The position numbers were made by a program, and so were the translations under genes. Under the pieces are notes generated by a model. The model had not been told where the DNA came from and ran no database searches. It worked only from the letters and a program-made list of their open reading frames with translations. Of a stretch of DNA of 64,000 nucleotides, positions 1 to 12,236 are shown piece by piece. The DNA is taken from NCBI GenBank assembly GCA_028023455.1, contig JAQFVV010006221.1, positions 2,973,989 to 3,037,988 on the forward strand, read 5' to 3'. The DNA comes from Epiperipatus broadwayi (taxonomy: Eukaryota > Onychophora > Udeonychophora > Euonychophora > Peripatidae). Each line of letters begins with the position of its first letter. The first letter of the stretch is position 1.

Positions 1-1302
1 AATATATAATTACATACATCTATTCATTGGGTATATAGAATCATTCAAGCAAAGTTAAATTAGTATTTTTATTATGTGCTTTTTTTATACGATATTTGTT
101 TTTTTATTTTATAAAATATGCATATATGGCGTATTTATACCTCTCTGCTTATAAATATAATGTATATAAGTATCATATTATATTATACTTTTTTATTGAT
201 AAATTAATAAATTATTTCTTCTTTATAGGCATATATTTTTAATTTTTTAACAAAGTCAGGCATTGCAATAAAAACTTTTATGTTAGGTATTCTGATTTAG
301 CAATCACTGTACATAAAAATAAATTTAGAATTGATAGGTCATGGGAAACTACAGAACATAAAGTTGTTTATTATCATATATATACAAAGAAAAAGTTTTA
401 AAATGTCAATAAAATGTATATTTTCTTTTTGTTTTGGTTTTTGTATATTTTAGTTTCAATAATAATTTATTATTACTAATGTATACATTGATGTCAAACC
501 AAACATAGGAGGTTTACATTATTGTTCTAGCTATCTTGTTATTTCCATTTGGAATTCTGTTGAGTCTGTGTTGTGCAAGATGGTATGAACATTAAATATT
601 TCACATATTTGTTATCTGATTGTTAATCCCCCCTTTATTTATTGTTGTTAGTTTGGCATATTGTTTAATGTCCAAGTGTCCTCAAATGCTTTTGATGATG
701 CCAGGAGTTGGTCTCTCTTCTGGATTTTAATCATTGTTTTGGAAAAAACCTGTGTTATAAGGGGTTGTGGGTGTTCCATGATTAGTTTACAATGTGTAAC
801 CCATATGGCATAGTTCAAAAATATTGAGAGACGTATTATTGGGTAGCTTTTAGTATTGATATTATCCTTCAGAGAAGAGTATGATTTCTCGGATTTTGTA
901 TATTTTCTTTATAAAATTGACACTTATTACTAATTTATGGTCACATGTATTAGATTCACCATGGCATTTTGATATTTACCCTGAGATATTAAATACACAT
1001 ACACTAAATTTTTTATTTCATTTGCTAAAAAAAAATAAAACAGATTTCTAATACTTGCAAAAACGGAGGGAAGAGAATCTAGAAATTTAATAATTTAAAT
1101 TAGAGTGTCCAAACATTAACAAAAGAATAGAACTAGATTTTGAATGGTATTAATAATATTATCCAATTAAGAATAAAAGTTTTTTTTTTAACTTTCTAAA
1201 TCTAATGTTGGAGCCTAATCGCTATTAAATGGTTACAGGCACCATGATAAGAATATTACAATAAAAAAAGATAGAATGAGAAAAATTAAAGAAGCAATTT
1301 TT
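1..1302. other. AT-rich stretch, nothing recognised
   Basis: Long A and T runs and no open frame of note. I see no gene, RNA or clear repeat boundary before the F repeat that begins near 1303. Confidence 0.5.
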
Positions 1303-1680
1303 ACATGACCCACCACTCTCCACTCTATCTAATAACACTGATACACTCAAGCACATATATGCTGAAAAGATAAATAATCACCAATATGCGTATTTCATGC
1401 TAAACCAGCAATCATCAGTTGGTCCAGATTATCATCTCCCACACAAATATACTATAAGTGCTCAGATATATATTAAGATAGACAATCTTCATACTTTAAT
1501 GGACTGGCTCCAATCTACTACACACTCCAACTCTTCAACCGTCCATCCAATTGAAAATCTGATGATGGAATGCTCGAAGGCCACCCTGAGTGGAGAGTGG
1601 TGGGTCATGTGAAAGTCTGTGCTCATATACCCTATATTACATATATAGATGCATGGTATATATTAAGCCTGTGTTTCAGT
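1303..1680 (-). repeat. Foldback repeat family F, copy 1 (composite)
   Basis: The sequence from 'cccaccactctcc' (near 1309) to about 1590 is the reverse complement of the family seen at 27876-28265 and 36752-37110. From 1591 the first end returns in the opposite orientation ('gagagtggtgggtcatgtg'), so this copy is bounded by inverted ends about 30-50 bp long. The family is non-coding. Its outer ends resemble a tRNA B box, best kept in the copy at 56960-58915. The 71-residue open frame inside (1397-1612) comes from the repeat and I do not call it a gene. Confidence 0.75.
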
Positions 1681-4030
1681 TAGAAGCAATTTTTGTAAAT
1701 GAATTTAAAGCTTCCATAATAGATAGACATTATGCTAACACCAATTTTTACAGTTTCTGAAAAATCATATAAAAAGTAAATATGCACATTTATAAAACAC
1801 GTGTTATAAACGGATCCCATTATAGCATTTTCATTTCTAAACATGGATATAGTTTATGAATGCAAATCTTATATTATTTTATAAAATAAATAAAAGCCAA
1901 TTAAAAAATATATTAAATAAATGATAACTATTTGAAAATAAAGAGGTAAAGTCATATTGATTAAATATGGTATGAATTTATACTAATCAAAGCTGTACAA
2001 ATTTTTGAAAAATACTGTAATATTTTTTTTTTTTTGCAATTAAAACAAAATAAAATTATTAATTAAATAAAATAATTGCTGTACAACAATATATAGCTTG
2101 ATCATAAGTATTTTTATGATCATATATATATATGCTAAGATGTAATTTTAGTGCCTTGTGATTTCATCAAAAAGTTTTTCTTCTTTTTAAGAAGCAGGGA
2201 GAAGAAAAACTTTAATAGACTGACTTATGTACAGATAAAGGTATATGGTATAATTAATGATAAACTTAATTTAAATGTATGTTAGAATAAAAGATGTTTT
2301 TTAAATTAACAATTATAAAGTGGAAATGAAATTCTTACAAAAAGTAATTAAAATGCTTTTAAACAGATTAATTAAGTAGGGAGGTAAATACCTGGCATAA
2401 TTTAGTCTGTTATTTTATTAATCCCTTTCAAAGATAAAAATTCGCCAAGGTATGTATGACTAAGTAAATCAAATAGCAGATCAAAAGGGAGCTCAGACAT
2501 TAGTTACAACCAATAGATCAAAGAAATCATTGTAGTCATCTTCACTCTGGCTTGCTGGAAAAATGCAGACCATAGTCCATTGCTGAATACAGAAAAAACA
2601 TCGTTAACTAATAGAGAAACATCTTGAACATGGTATCTGATACATATACGTTTTATATGCCTAAACTTCTAATGTCCAAAGTAGCGGGGAGAAAACAACT
2701 GTTATGCAATTAATAAACTACCACTGGAGTTACCCTGTGAATATTGAATGATGATTAGAACCTACCAACTCCATAGCTATTGGTCAACAGATCCACTGAA
2801 ATTTACTAATACCCAAAGAATGAAGTCAATTTTTTACTGTTGAAAGAAATAAGTATGAACTTTAAAAGAATATTATACATCTCTAAGCATTATTATTATT
2901 TATCTCCTCTCTAATGAAAATATTTTAGTCAGTAATTGTTTGTTAAATCTGTTGATAAGCGAGTATCTCAAGAGATTGTTATTTTATTCTCTTTATCACA
3001 TTACTATTTACTCAACAATAATTTTATGTAAAGCAATTATAGTTAATTATAATAATATCTGGCCATGCTTTTAATGATTTATTGTTTTCAATCATTTCCA
3101 CTTCATTGAAAATATCAGCAATAGTTTAGACTTGTAATTCAATGAAGCCTGAAGGGAGTCCATGCAGCTGTATAGACTGAATAAAGTAATATTATCTTTT
3201 TAATTGTCTTCTAATAAGTTACAGTTTAAAGCAAGCTATCCCCAGTTTTGAGGAAGAAGAATTGGGAGTATTGATGTAAGCGAACTGCTGCAACCTGTAT
3301 CTCTGGCTGCAATAGTATGTGGTAGATGGAAATTCCTATCACATATTATCTGCCTTGATTTTATACATGTTGTGGATGATATCATTTGTGAAACTGCTGG
3401 TTACTTTTATGCTTAACATGCAGTGGATGTAGATTCCTATCCTACAGCATGTTCCTAGCTCACATGTATGTATCTATCAATAAATAATGTAACACCAATA
3501 TTACCTTTTACTATTGCTTATATCACATTTAATCACTTATATTATTACTGTAGTCTAGTTATTTAAAGAGTTTATAAATTTATGTATCCTAAGACTGTAA
3601 TAATAATGCAGCAAGTTTATATCTTTTCAGAATTACATATATGTTAGGAAGCATTTAAACTGTATTATACCATATATAACATCTGTGCATAAACTTAATT
3701 AATGTATGAATAAATTTAATTATTGAATCAATCATTCATTACACGTATTAACTTGTTTATAAATTGACCAGACAGTCTCAATTTTTGCTATCATGTGTGT
3801 AACCTTTATGTATATATGTAAATATATTATAACGTCAAATTATTTTTTAGCAGTTTGTCATTATTTTACAATCAATAATTTAATTAGAATAGGATAAGAG
3901 ACTTGTGTTTCTAGCTGATCTTAGCAGGCTATAAAAGAAGAAACTGTTGTTCTGTGATATCAGAATGTGGAATGTACATGCAGATTATGCATAAGTGATT
4001 TTTGGGTGGGTTGTACCTTTGGACAGTTAC
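1681..4030. other. AT-rich stretch with weak internal repeats
   Basis: No gene recognised. Around 3300-3450 two related blocks about 105 bp apart share 'attcctatc' inside a similar context ('gtggtagatggaaattcctatc' and 'gtggatgtagattcctatc'), probably an old duplication. A possible short terminal exon at 2493-2554 is listed separately. Confidence 0.4.
2493..2554 (-). other. Possible small terminal exon (very tentative)
   Basis: On the minus strand a pyrimidine-rich run ending in CAG (2558-2555) is followed by an open frame reading S-Q-S-E-D-D-Y-N-D-F-F-D-L-L-V-V-T-N-V and a TGA stop at 2495-2493. The acidic, balanced composition differs from the surrounding AT noise, and entry after two bases matches a phase-1 intron. 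It does not resemble the DUOX C terminus, and I recognise no family. A chance acceptor-plus-stop of this length is quite possible. Confidence 0.12.
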
Positions 4031-4326
4031 AATATATATACAAAACAAAACACATGCAAACTTCTTTTTTATAAATCTTGATTTATTATATGAATAATCA
4101 TAAAGTACAAAAAATATTCCAGGGGTTTTGACGATATTCTTTTATAATCTTTATCAACAAACAACTAAGAAATACATAAATAAAACAATAAATACAAATA
4201 TTCGACAATAATGCAATACATATAACAAATATAAATAACTTTTACCTTAACCTTTTTCACCCGTTATCATTAAAATTTTATTAACTTTTTTTATTCATTA
4301 ACATAATCTTATCTCTATTTATCATT

Positions 4327-4680
4327 TCAAAACACTCTTCCTTTAATAAATTCATCATTTTTTAAATTATATTTCTCTCTATTTAAAATAACTATGTTTG
4401 TTGTTTTATCTCCTTTTAAAAATAACAAATCCTTATATTTATTCTTTATATCTCTAATAATATCCCATTTTTTATAATCAAAATATTCTTTCGTTCTTTT
4501 TCATTTTTCAAATCATATTCCAAATCTCAAATCATTTATTAAAAACCCATTATTCCTAACCTTATCATTTAAAACATTATTATTACATTTATTCTCAATT
4601 AATTGCATTTGTTTTTTAATACTATAACTACCTATTGGCACATTATTTAAACCCCTTTTAATACATTCATCTCCTCAAAA
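4327..4680 (-). pseudogene. PLE early reverse-transcriptase fragment, left arm
   Basis: Read on the minus strand, 4680 to 4550 gives an E-E-M-N-V-L-K start (one base lost just after), then I-K-K-Q-M-Q-L-I-E-N-K-C-N-N-N-V-L-N-D-K. Near 4420-4327 it gives K-Y-K-D-L-L-F-L-K-G-D-K-T-T-N-I-V-I-L. PLE reverse transcriptases begin with a similar 'E-E...VL-kGLNF' block, followed by a 'DKg...vVil....Y' block. Stops and frame shifts break it. It ends where the terminal-repeat tail begins, so the catalytic core is absent. The open frames are too broken to be expressed. Confidence 0.55.
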
Positions 4681-5061
4681 CGAAAGCACCTATTAATAAT
4701 GTAATTCCTAAGTTTATTTATTTAATGAAATTTTAAATATTTTTTGAGGTTAAGTATGTATTTAAATAGGAAAAGAAATTGTTAAATTTTTTTTATAAAT
4801 TTGACATATAAAAGAGAGTTTGAGTTATCAAATGTTGTTGGGGGTATATATATATAATAATTTGATAAAAATAATTACAAGTGTGAAGAATGTGAGTTAA
4901 AATGCATTTTTATTAGGACAATGTGGTTTTTTAAAAAAAGGGTAGTAGATAGAGCATAATAAAAAATGTAATGATTTGTTAGTTAATAAGAATAAATATA
5001 ATAAGACATTAGTTAATAATTATGAAAATAAAAAGGGGAAAAATTGTTGTTAATTTTAATT

Positions 5062-5133
5062 GATAGGAATTTTAGTAATGAGGAGATGTATGTATTAAAA
5101 AGGGGTTTAAATTATGTACCAGTAGATAGTTAG
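5062..5133 (+). pseudogene. PLE N-terminal fragment, right arm
   Basis: The plus strand encodes D-R-N-F-S-N-E-E-M-Y-V-L-K-R-G-L-N-Y-V-P-V-D-S before a TAG at 5131-5133. This fits the short block that precedes the reverse transcriptase in Penelope-like elements, where an acidic pair is followed by VL-x-x-GLN-x-x-P. The left arm encodes the same block in the opposite orientation with one base lost. Downstream sequence to about 5500 keeps scattered matches to the left arm but has many stops. Confidence 0.55.
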
Positions 5134-5626
5134 AGTATTAAAACAAATTATTGAAATTAAGGCAAAAATACATTTAATTGAGAATAAATGTAATAATAAT
5201 GTTTTAAATGATAATGTTAGGAATAAGTAATTTTTAATAAAGGATTTATGATTTGGAATAAAAATTTTGGGATATGATTTAAAAAATGAAAAAGTAAAAA
5301 ATAATAGTTGTGATTATAAATAATGGGATATTATTAGGTTATAAAGAATAAATACAGGGATTTATTATTTTTAAAAGGAGATAAAACATCAAGCATAATT
5401 ATTTTAAATATGGAGAAATATAATTAAAAAATGATGAATTTATTAAAGGAAGAGTGCTTTGAAATGATAAATAAAGCTGAGAGTATGTTAATGAATAAAA
5501 AAGTTAATAAAATTTTAACAATTATAGGTGAAAAAGGTTAAGATAAGAGTTATTTGTTATGTGTTATTATTGTGGAACATTTGTATTTATATTTATTATT
5601 TTATTTATGTATTTTTTACTTGTTCC

Positions 5627-5668
5627 TTGATAAAAACTATAAAAGAATATAGTCGAAACGTTGGAGTA
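5627..5668 (+). ncRNA. Hammerhead-like motif in PLE family A tail
   Basis: The order is TTGATAA (5627-5633), a short hairpin (ACTAT 5636-5640 with ATAGT 5649-5653), C, then GAAAC (5655-5659) and TTGG. A hammerhead ribozyme has CUGANGA, stem II, GAAAC. Here C3 reads U and G8 reads A, which would keep a base pair, and there are extra bases before stem II. The left arm has the same layout on the minus strand (4157-4120) but with CAAAAC in place of CGAAAC. Hammerhead motifs are known in PLE terminal repeats. Whether this one could cut is unknown. Confidence 0.35.
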
Positions 5669-5884
5669 TTTTTTGTACTATATAATAATTCATATAATAA
5701 ATCAAGATTTATAAAGAAATTTGCATGTGGTTTGTTTTGCATATATCTTGAAATAAATGGGCTATTTTTAAAATAGAAGACTGTGTTTGTTTGCTATTGA
5801 TTTAATTTATGTTAATAGATTCAATAAACAGTATAATCATTGATTGAGATATAAAATATATGATACATATTAAATAACTGAAAC

Positions 5885-6560
5885 ACAGGCTTATTATATA
5901 CCTGTGTCTATATATGTAATATATAGGGTATACGAGCACTTACTTTCACATGAGCCAACACTTTCCACTCTATCTCATAACACTGATACACCTAAACACA
6001 TATATGTCGAAAAGATAAATAATCACCAATATACATATTTCATGCTAAACCAGCAATTACCAGTTGGCTCAGATTACCATCTCTACACATATATGCTATA
6101 AGTTCTCAGATATATATTAAGATAGCCAATCTTCATACTTTAATGAACAGGCTTCAATCTACTCCACACTCCAACTCTTCAATGGTTAAAGAGTTGGAGT
6201 GTGGAGTAGATTGAAGCCTGTCCATTAAAGTATGAAGATTGGCTATCTTAATATATATCTGAGCACTTATAGCATATATGTGTAGAGAAGAGTTGGAGTG
6301 TGGAGTAGATTGAAGCCTGTCCATTAAAGTATGAAGATTGGCTATCTTAATATATATCTGAGCACTTATAGCATATATGTGTAGAGATGGTAAACTGGAC
6401 CAACTGATGATTGCTGGTTTAGGATGAAATATGTACATTGGTGATTATTTATCTTTTCGACATATATGTGTTCAGGTGTATCAGTGTTATGAGATAGAGT
6501 GGAGAGTGGTGGGTCGTGTGAAAGTCTGTGCTCATATACCCTATATATTAGATATATATT
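5885..6560. repeat. Foldback repeat family F, copy 2, with 99-bp internal tandem duplication
   Basis: The segment from about 5890 to 6181 (reverse orientation) is followed after about 8 bp by its inverted copy from 6189 to about 6550, so the whole could fold into a very long hairpin. In the right arm a 99-bp block beginning 'gagttggagtgtgg' occurs at 6191 and again at 6290. The left arm has it once, so the duplication came after the arms formed or within one arm. The 94-residue minus-strand frame at 6154-6438 is an effect of this duplication. Confidence 0.8.
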
Positions 6561-9500
6561 AAAATAAAGCTATTAAAAGAATTAGTATTAGCAATAGTAT
6601 TTCTAGCCTTCAAAAACATTCAATAAACTTAAATTAGAAATTGCAAGTCATTTTAAAGTATTAACAGATTTGGATGATGCATCTAAATTAAATAAATAAG
6701 AAGATAAAAATAATTTATCCAGAAGTGCTATAAAAATACTTCTATAAGAGAATTGGCCTTTCACTAGTAAATATTGAAAGATAAATAATATTGTAACAAT
6801 GACTGCTATGGAGATAGCTGGTATAAGAAAAATGGTATTTCACTAATAAAAACATAGTAAATGTGTGTGTATGACTTCTCCTTCCTCCGACAGGCTACTT
6901 CCCCACATTCCGCACACACACACAACCTGAAGAGAAGATGGCCTCAGAATCGATGGAGATGGGACAACATATCATGAAATGCCAGGGAGCCAAATTGCAA
7001 CTCTAATGTAAATATCTAATGTAAATATTATACATTACTTTATTATTGGTTAATAATTGATCTAATTATCTGCGTTAATACTTGATGAATAAAGAAATAA
7101 AATTTATAACGAATAAAACACTGAGAATGATATTAATAATAATAATAACTTTGTAATTTATTATATCTATTGGACTATTAGAGAGAAGGAGAATTTCAAC
7201 TCAACTCCCACTACACATTAAATCGTTCAGCTCTCTTTCCCATCCATCACACATCAAAGTCACAATTAAAATTTGATTAAACTTAAATCATTTCCTTGCC
7301 CATCATCATCATCCTCACAGTCCATCTCCCTACTATGCTATCAATCACACTAGCTTTGCTGATATTAACAACTACTAATTATATGCTACTTTACTTTATT
7401 CTGAGATTAATTCCCATTCGCCAACTCTTTTTTGCTCTATGATATTCTTATCTCAGGGCTTTAGAAGAGCAATATGTGAAAACTTAGTACTGATAAGAAA
7501 TTATTTGCAATTTATGAATACTCTCCCAGTAATTACAGTTATAGTCGACCTTGACTTAGTCTAACCAAGCCAATACCCACTTTCTCTGTTTCCGAATACT
7601 TAAATAAAATTTCACTTATAAATGTTTATTTGTAAAATAACTTAAACATTTTAGAATTAAAAATTTTGACTAATAAATTTCAACTGGGAAGGTATTTGAA
7701 TACCGCGGATGGAGAAAGGATTTTATGTCCACCCACTGCATTCAATATCACATGACAACCCTACTGCATATAATAAACTTTAATTTTAATATTGTTAAAT
7801 TTATCTGACTATAATCCACATACTTATTATCTGAGTTTGCAGTGTTTAAAATAATTTTCTATCTTTTAATTTTACACTGAAAGCTTTCTTGGAATCTTGA
7901 ATAATAAATTAATCTCTCAAGTACTTTATCATAATGCAGTTATAAGAAATTAAATATAATAAAATTAAAATATTAATGTAATGATGTATGATTTATGATG
8001 GTGATTATGATTGTAATTGGATTTTTGGAATTGGATCCACAAAACATTGAGACACAGACAAAACTTTTTATTTAAAATTATAACATTTTATGAATAGTAA
8101 TAATTTGAACGTATTTACATTATTTACACATTTCCTTAGCTTTCCCTTTTCTCGAGTAGCAACAAAATGTAAAATTTACAACATTCTCATAATTACAAGA
8201 TGGGATTCACAACTGCTACGGAATTATTGTTTCTTTCTCACAGATGACTCACTGTTTTAACTATCAACAAGCTACAAAACATATTGAATACTATAACAAA
8301 CTATTCTTAATTTATTATAATCTATTTTAAACTAATAACATTTTCTTTTCCTTAATTCTAACTCTAGATTATATTCATTAACATATGGTTACTGATACTG
8401 GTTGTAAAGAATTTTTTTTTTTTTTTTTAAGCTAAACAATCAACTTATAAATTCGGTCTCAGTTTGAGCAACTTAAGTGCCTTAAGAAACTATTTTAAAT
8501 TTTTAACTACTGTATAGCATTTGCTTACCCTTACATTTATAAACAAACTGTTCAGACGTTAAAGAATTAGCTCTTATATGAGTCACACTTTCATACACAA
8601 TTACGCATAAATAATATTCAATCCCCCAACAAGAGTAACATTTCATTCAGCTTACCAGTCCAGCGAAGATCTGCTCTGGCTGTGATCTGGAAATTCGATG
8701 CACACTGCTTATCACACATAAAAAATATTTTTATTTTCCGAATTTGAAATTCAAAAGTCTATAATTTTTATTGGCTCTTAATAAGTTATGTAAAGCTGAG
8801 CTAGGGGTAATACATCATTGCAACAAATTGTATTTTAACTCTTACATGCTTTAAAGAAGCAATGAACTGATTCTATGACCCTACCAGCAATATTAACAAT
8901 ATCTACTCTTAATATTCTTCAACAAATATATACCCGTAAGGAAAAAGAATTCGGAATCAATATCAGTATTGGCAATGACCCATAAAACTAGAAAGCTTCT
9001 TTTCATAAGGGCTGAGATATGCTAGGACTCGTCGCTAGGCATATAAATATAGGATGAGCTTGCACAAAACACTATTACCATTAACACAGAAATCATCTTA
9101 TGGTGTATCATGAACATAGGGTGGGAAATTCGTCCACAACTTCTAACTACTTTAAATTTTACTAACTACTTAATGAGTGAGCCATGCTCCAGCTCCATTG
9201 GCTAGGGTGTGATAACTCAATCAACCTTAAACGTACAAGGATCACTCACCAATCCACACACATATATGAAAGCTTAAATATAATTTCTACACATAAAATA
9301 TTGCACTGATGCATTAGCCAATAATTTTATAAGCTTAAATACGCTTACACATAAAATCTATTTAGATCTCTAATAACTAAAATAAGAAATGTGCATCGGT
9401 CATACTAAATTTCTCTCAGCTGGGACACGGCTATCTCTTTTTCTCAACAGCATGCATTCAAAGATTAAAACATATCAATTTTATTATATTTAAATTTTAC

Positions 9501-11832
9501 AATAATAATCCGTTCTAATAAATAACTTATACACTATATCCTTTCATATTTTTCTTTCATATCATGAGGGTAAAGCAATATTTTATCATTTAAAAAAAGA
9601 CATATTTTCAAACTGCTATTCTAACTTAACTTTAAAGGAGTAAATATCTCACTAGCAATTAACTTAGATGTATAACCAATGGTACTATAATGCATTAAGG
9701 AATGCCTTATAGAAACAAATAACAGCTAATAATAAAAAATACTTATAGTCTTTTTTCCCATACAGTCATCCCAAGTTCTTTTCGTATTCCTGCAGTGGTA
9801 ATTATCGCATAAAAGTTCTGTGTGCACACATTATCCAGCAATGAATCCATGGAAATTTAAAAGAACATTTTATTAATTAATCCACAAGGTTTCTATGTTT
9901 AGGAGTAAAGCACATTTTTCTTTTTCTTATTGGAATTTTGTATTACAATATATTCTTTTAAGACATGTGGAAAACAATCCAAAGGGTTCTGTTTTGAGGT
10001 TCACATTATCCAATTTTAGTTTGACATTTAGTTAGGTGCATCATAAATTTTTGATATTGATCTAATTCTTTTCAGGTAGTTTATGTTTCTTTAAATAGGA
10101 TTTCATTTACCATTATACTATAATTTAACCAGTTTTATTTTAATTTATCCTGATGACGAATAAGTCTTTTGTTCACAATGAATTATCCTTGAGGTATTCT
10201 TACATAAACTACAACCCCATATTCCTGGAATTCTTGAAGATTTGTGATATCTCAGTTTGATAAACATATAAATACACTTTCACATAATAACCATTTAATT
10301 TTCCTTGATAGATCAGCTTTTTTAAATATTGATGATGCAGACAATATTTTAGGCGGGATTTAGCATATATATTTGTATCATAGTTCAATTTCACACTTTT
10401 CTTTTATAAAAATTATTTTCTTTTTACATCTCTTGTAACACAAATAATAACAGTATTTGTCCATCATTAAAATTGCATAATTAAAACAAACATTCATTAA
10501 GCTTATGGTTTCCATACTTTTCTTGAAGTAAAATTTTATTTTTGGCCAATGTTGCATTACTTTCCGATTAATTGAGGCAATGATGGTCATATAGAGAATC
10601 ATGATGGTGATTAATTTCAGGAAGAATTAACATATGCCACGTACCATATTTTCACACTAATATAAATTTTGATTCAAAATTTCAATCAGCGATTGATATA
10701 GGAAGAACAATAAAACTTTCTATTACTTTAAATTGATGGTTTTAAACTCAAACAGAGTTACACCCAAAAACAAAATGAAGAGAAGCCACTTCCTAGAAAA
10801 TGGCTGAGTTTTATAGTCCCCTGCTGTCAATCAATCTCTAAATGATGCCTTCTGCCAATTAAACCATATAGTCTAATTTTAATTGGTTATTTACTATTGT
10901 TTTCAAATTAATTATTCACATTTAGAAAGAAATCAAGAGGTTTTTATTAGAACTTTTCTGCTCTGCTCAGAAAAACTGCTTGAAAGAACAAAATGAAAAT
11001 TTTGATTAAGTAAAAAAAAAATACATAGCAGATTGACTTAAAACTCAAGATTTTGAATGAGAACTGGCTGCTATGGATATGAAATTAACATAAAATAATC
11101 GCTCTTTCAATTAGCTTTTCAATGATACCATACATGCCTAATAATAATTAATAGTTATTTTTATAATTAAAATTTTGCAGGCACTCAGTACACGCACCTC
11201 ACACACACGCGCGATCCTGCTCAAACAGTTTTAAAGCTTTTATAAAACTTTGTTTTCTACAAACTTATTTCAATAAATATTCTAGAGCTAAAATTTTACT
11301 TCCCCAATTGATTTGATTTTCATTAGCCAATTTCTTATTAACTAAAATCATATTTACTTTATAAAATATCTATTCTCCCCTTCTGATTCATCTAAATTAT
11401 TAATAACTATTTATTAAGCAATCTTAACTCATAAACTAGATTAAATTTGACCGTTTATGACGATTTAAATTTCTATTACATTTACATTATGAACAAACAA
11501 TTTTTATTTCAATCATTTATAGATGACATTTTATTACATATCAAATGATTTATGAAAGTTTATTCAGGCTTTTATTTTAATCGAAAATTACTGCTGTTTA
11601 ATTAATTTTATATAAAATTTAATGCATATTATGAGAAAAATTTTGATCTAAATAATGTTAACAAACTCAGCTTCAAACCAAGGAAATTTTGGTTACACAC
11701 AAAGGTTTCAATATATAAATAAAGAATGTGAGAACACCCAAAAAATAATTAATTTAATAGAACCAAATAACTAAAATTCTTAAAAAATGCAAAAACATTA
11801 ATGATAACATTAAAAAAATATTGCTGTAATAT
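6561..11832. other. AT-rich stretch, no gene recognised
   Basis: No convincing coding region on either strand. A short GC-richer island at 6870-7000 has (CA)n tracts and a 22-codon ATG frame (6938-7006) that I cannot assign. Similar richer islands at 7680-7760, 8630-8720 and 9000-9260 look like old repeats of unknown family. Poly-T or poly-A tracts occur near 8410 and 11010. Two small minus-strand frames near 10209-10602 have composition typical of random AT-rich DNA. Confidence 0.4.
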
Positions 11833-11995
11833 AGCTTAATTTTACTGAACTGCAATGTTAAAGTATTAAGATTCACCAATTTAGAAAAATTTCACACTGG
11901 CTGCTAGTTTTAAATAAATAAATGCAGCCAGTGAGAAATTTCTCTAAATTGATGAATCTTAATATTTTAACATTACAGTTCAGTAAAATTAAGCT
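11833..11995. repeat. Hairpin with ~72-bp arms
   Basis: The left arm, 11833 to about 11905 (starting 'agcttaattttactgaact'), is inverted at about 11923-11995 (ending 'cagtaaaattaagct') around a loop of about 18 bp. A few mismatches only. It directly precedes the tRNA-like SINE at 12004. There is no coding content. Confidence 0.75.
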
Positions 11996-12003
11996 AATTT
12001 TAG

Positions 12004-12098
12004 TCAAGCGTTGGTGGCCGATTGGTCAGCACAACTGCCTTATAAGCAGTTGTCCCAAGTTCACGGGTTAACTTCCCAGCTGATGCTTTGACACATGG
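12004..12098 (+). mobile_element. tRNA-Gly-derived SINE, copy 1
   Basis: It begins 'gtcaagcgttggtggcc' and keeps an A-box-like 'tggccgattgg', an anticodon-arm-like 'gccttataagc' and a degraded B box ('gggttaacttccc'), then ends 'ctttgacacatgg'. The copy at 46015-46100 is closer to metazoan tRNA-Gly(UCC). Shared bases before and after the tRNA-like part ('gtcaa' in front, 'tttgaca' behind) show a dispersed family and not a lone tRNA pseudogene. Confidence 0.65.
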
Positions 12099-12236
12099 AA
12101 AAAAAAAGTTATTTCAGAAATTAGCTAGAAAGTCACACTATTATTAATATGAGGAATGACATGTGAACTTCTAATACACTCCATGATGTTTTTATCTTTT
12201 TAGTGAGTAATACAAGAAACTTTATAATAATAATAT

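Larger units (their letters stand above)
4031..5756. mobile_element. Head-to-head pair of shortened Penelope-like elements
   Basis: The stretch from about 4031 to 4680 is an imperfect reverse complement of about 5080-5756, giving two arms of roughly 650-680 bp around a 400-bp centre. Each arm, read outward from the centre, has the same order: a fragment of a Penelope-like N-terminal/early reverse transcriptase region, then an AT-rich tail with the hairpin-GAAAC motif, then 'gcatgtg' followed by a TTTTG run. The reverse transcriptase core and any GIY-YIG domain are missing. Known PLEs often carry direct or inverted terminal repeats, which fits this layout. The order and direction of the arms are seen directly; the PLE assignment rests on short peptide matches. 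Confidence 0.7.

Noticed and set aside
5528-5776. 82-residue hydrophobic frame as a membrane protein
   Set aside because: It lies in the AT-rich tail of the right PLE arm; hydrophobicity follows from T-rich codons.
6154-6438. 94-residue minus-strand frame with an internal repeat
   Set aside because: It comes from the 99-bp duplication in foldback F copy 2; the same frame is broken in other copies.
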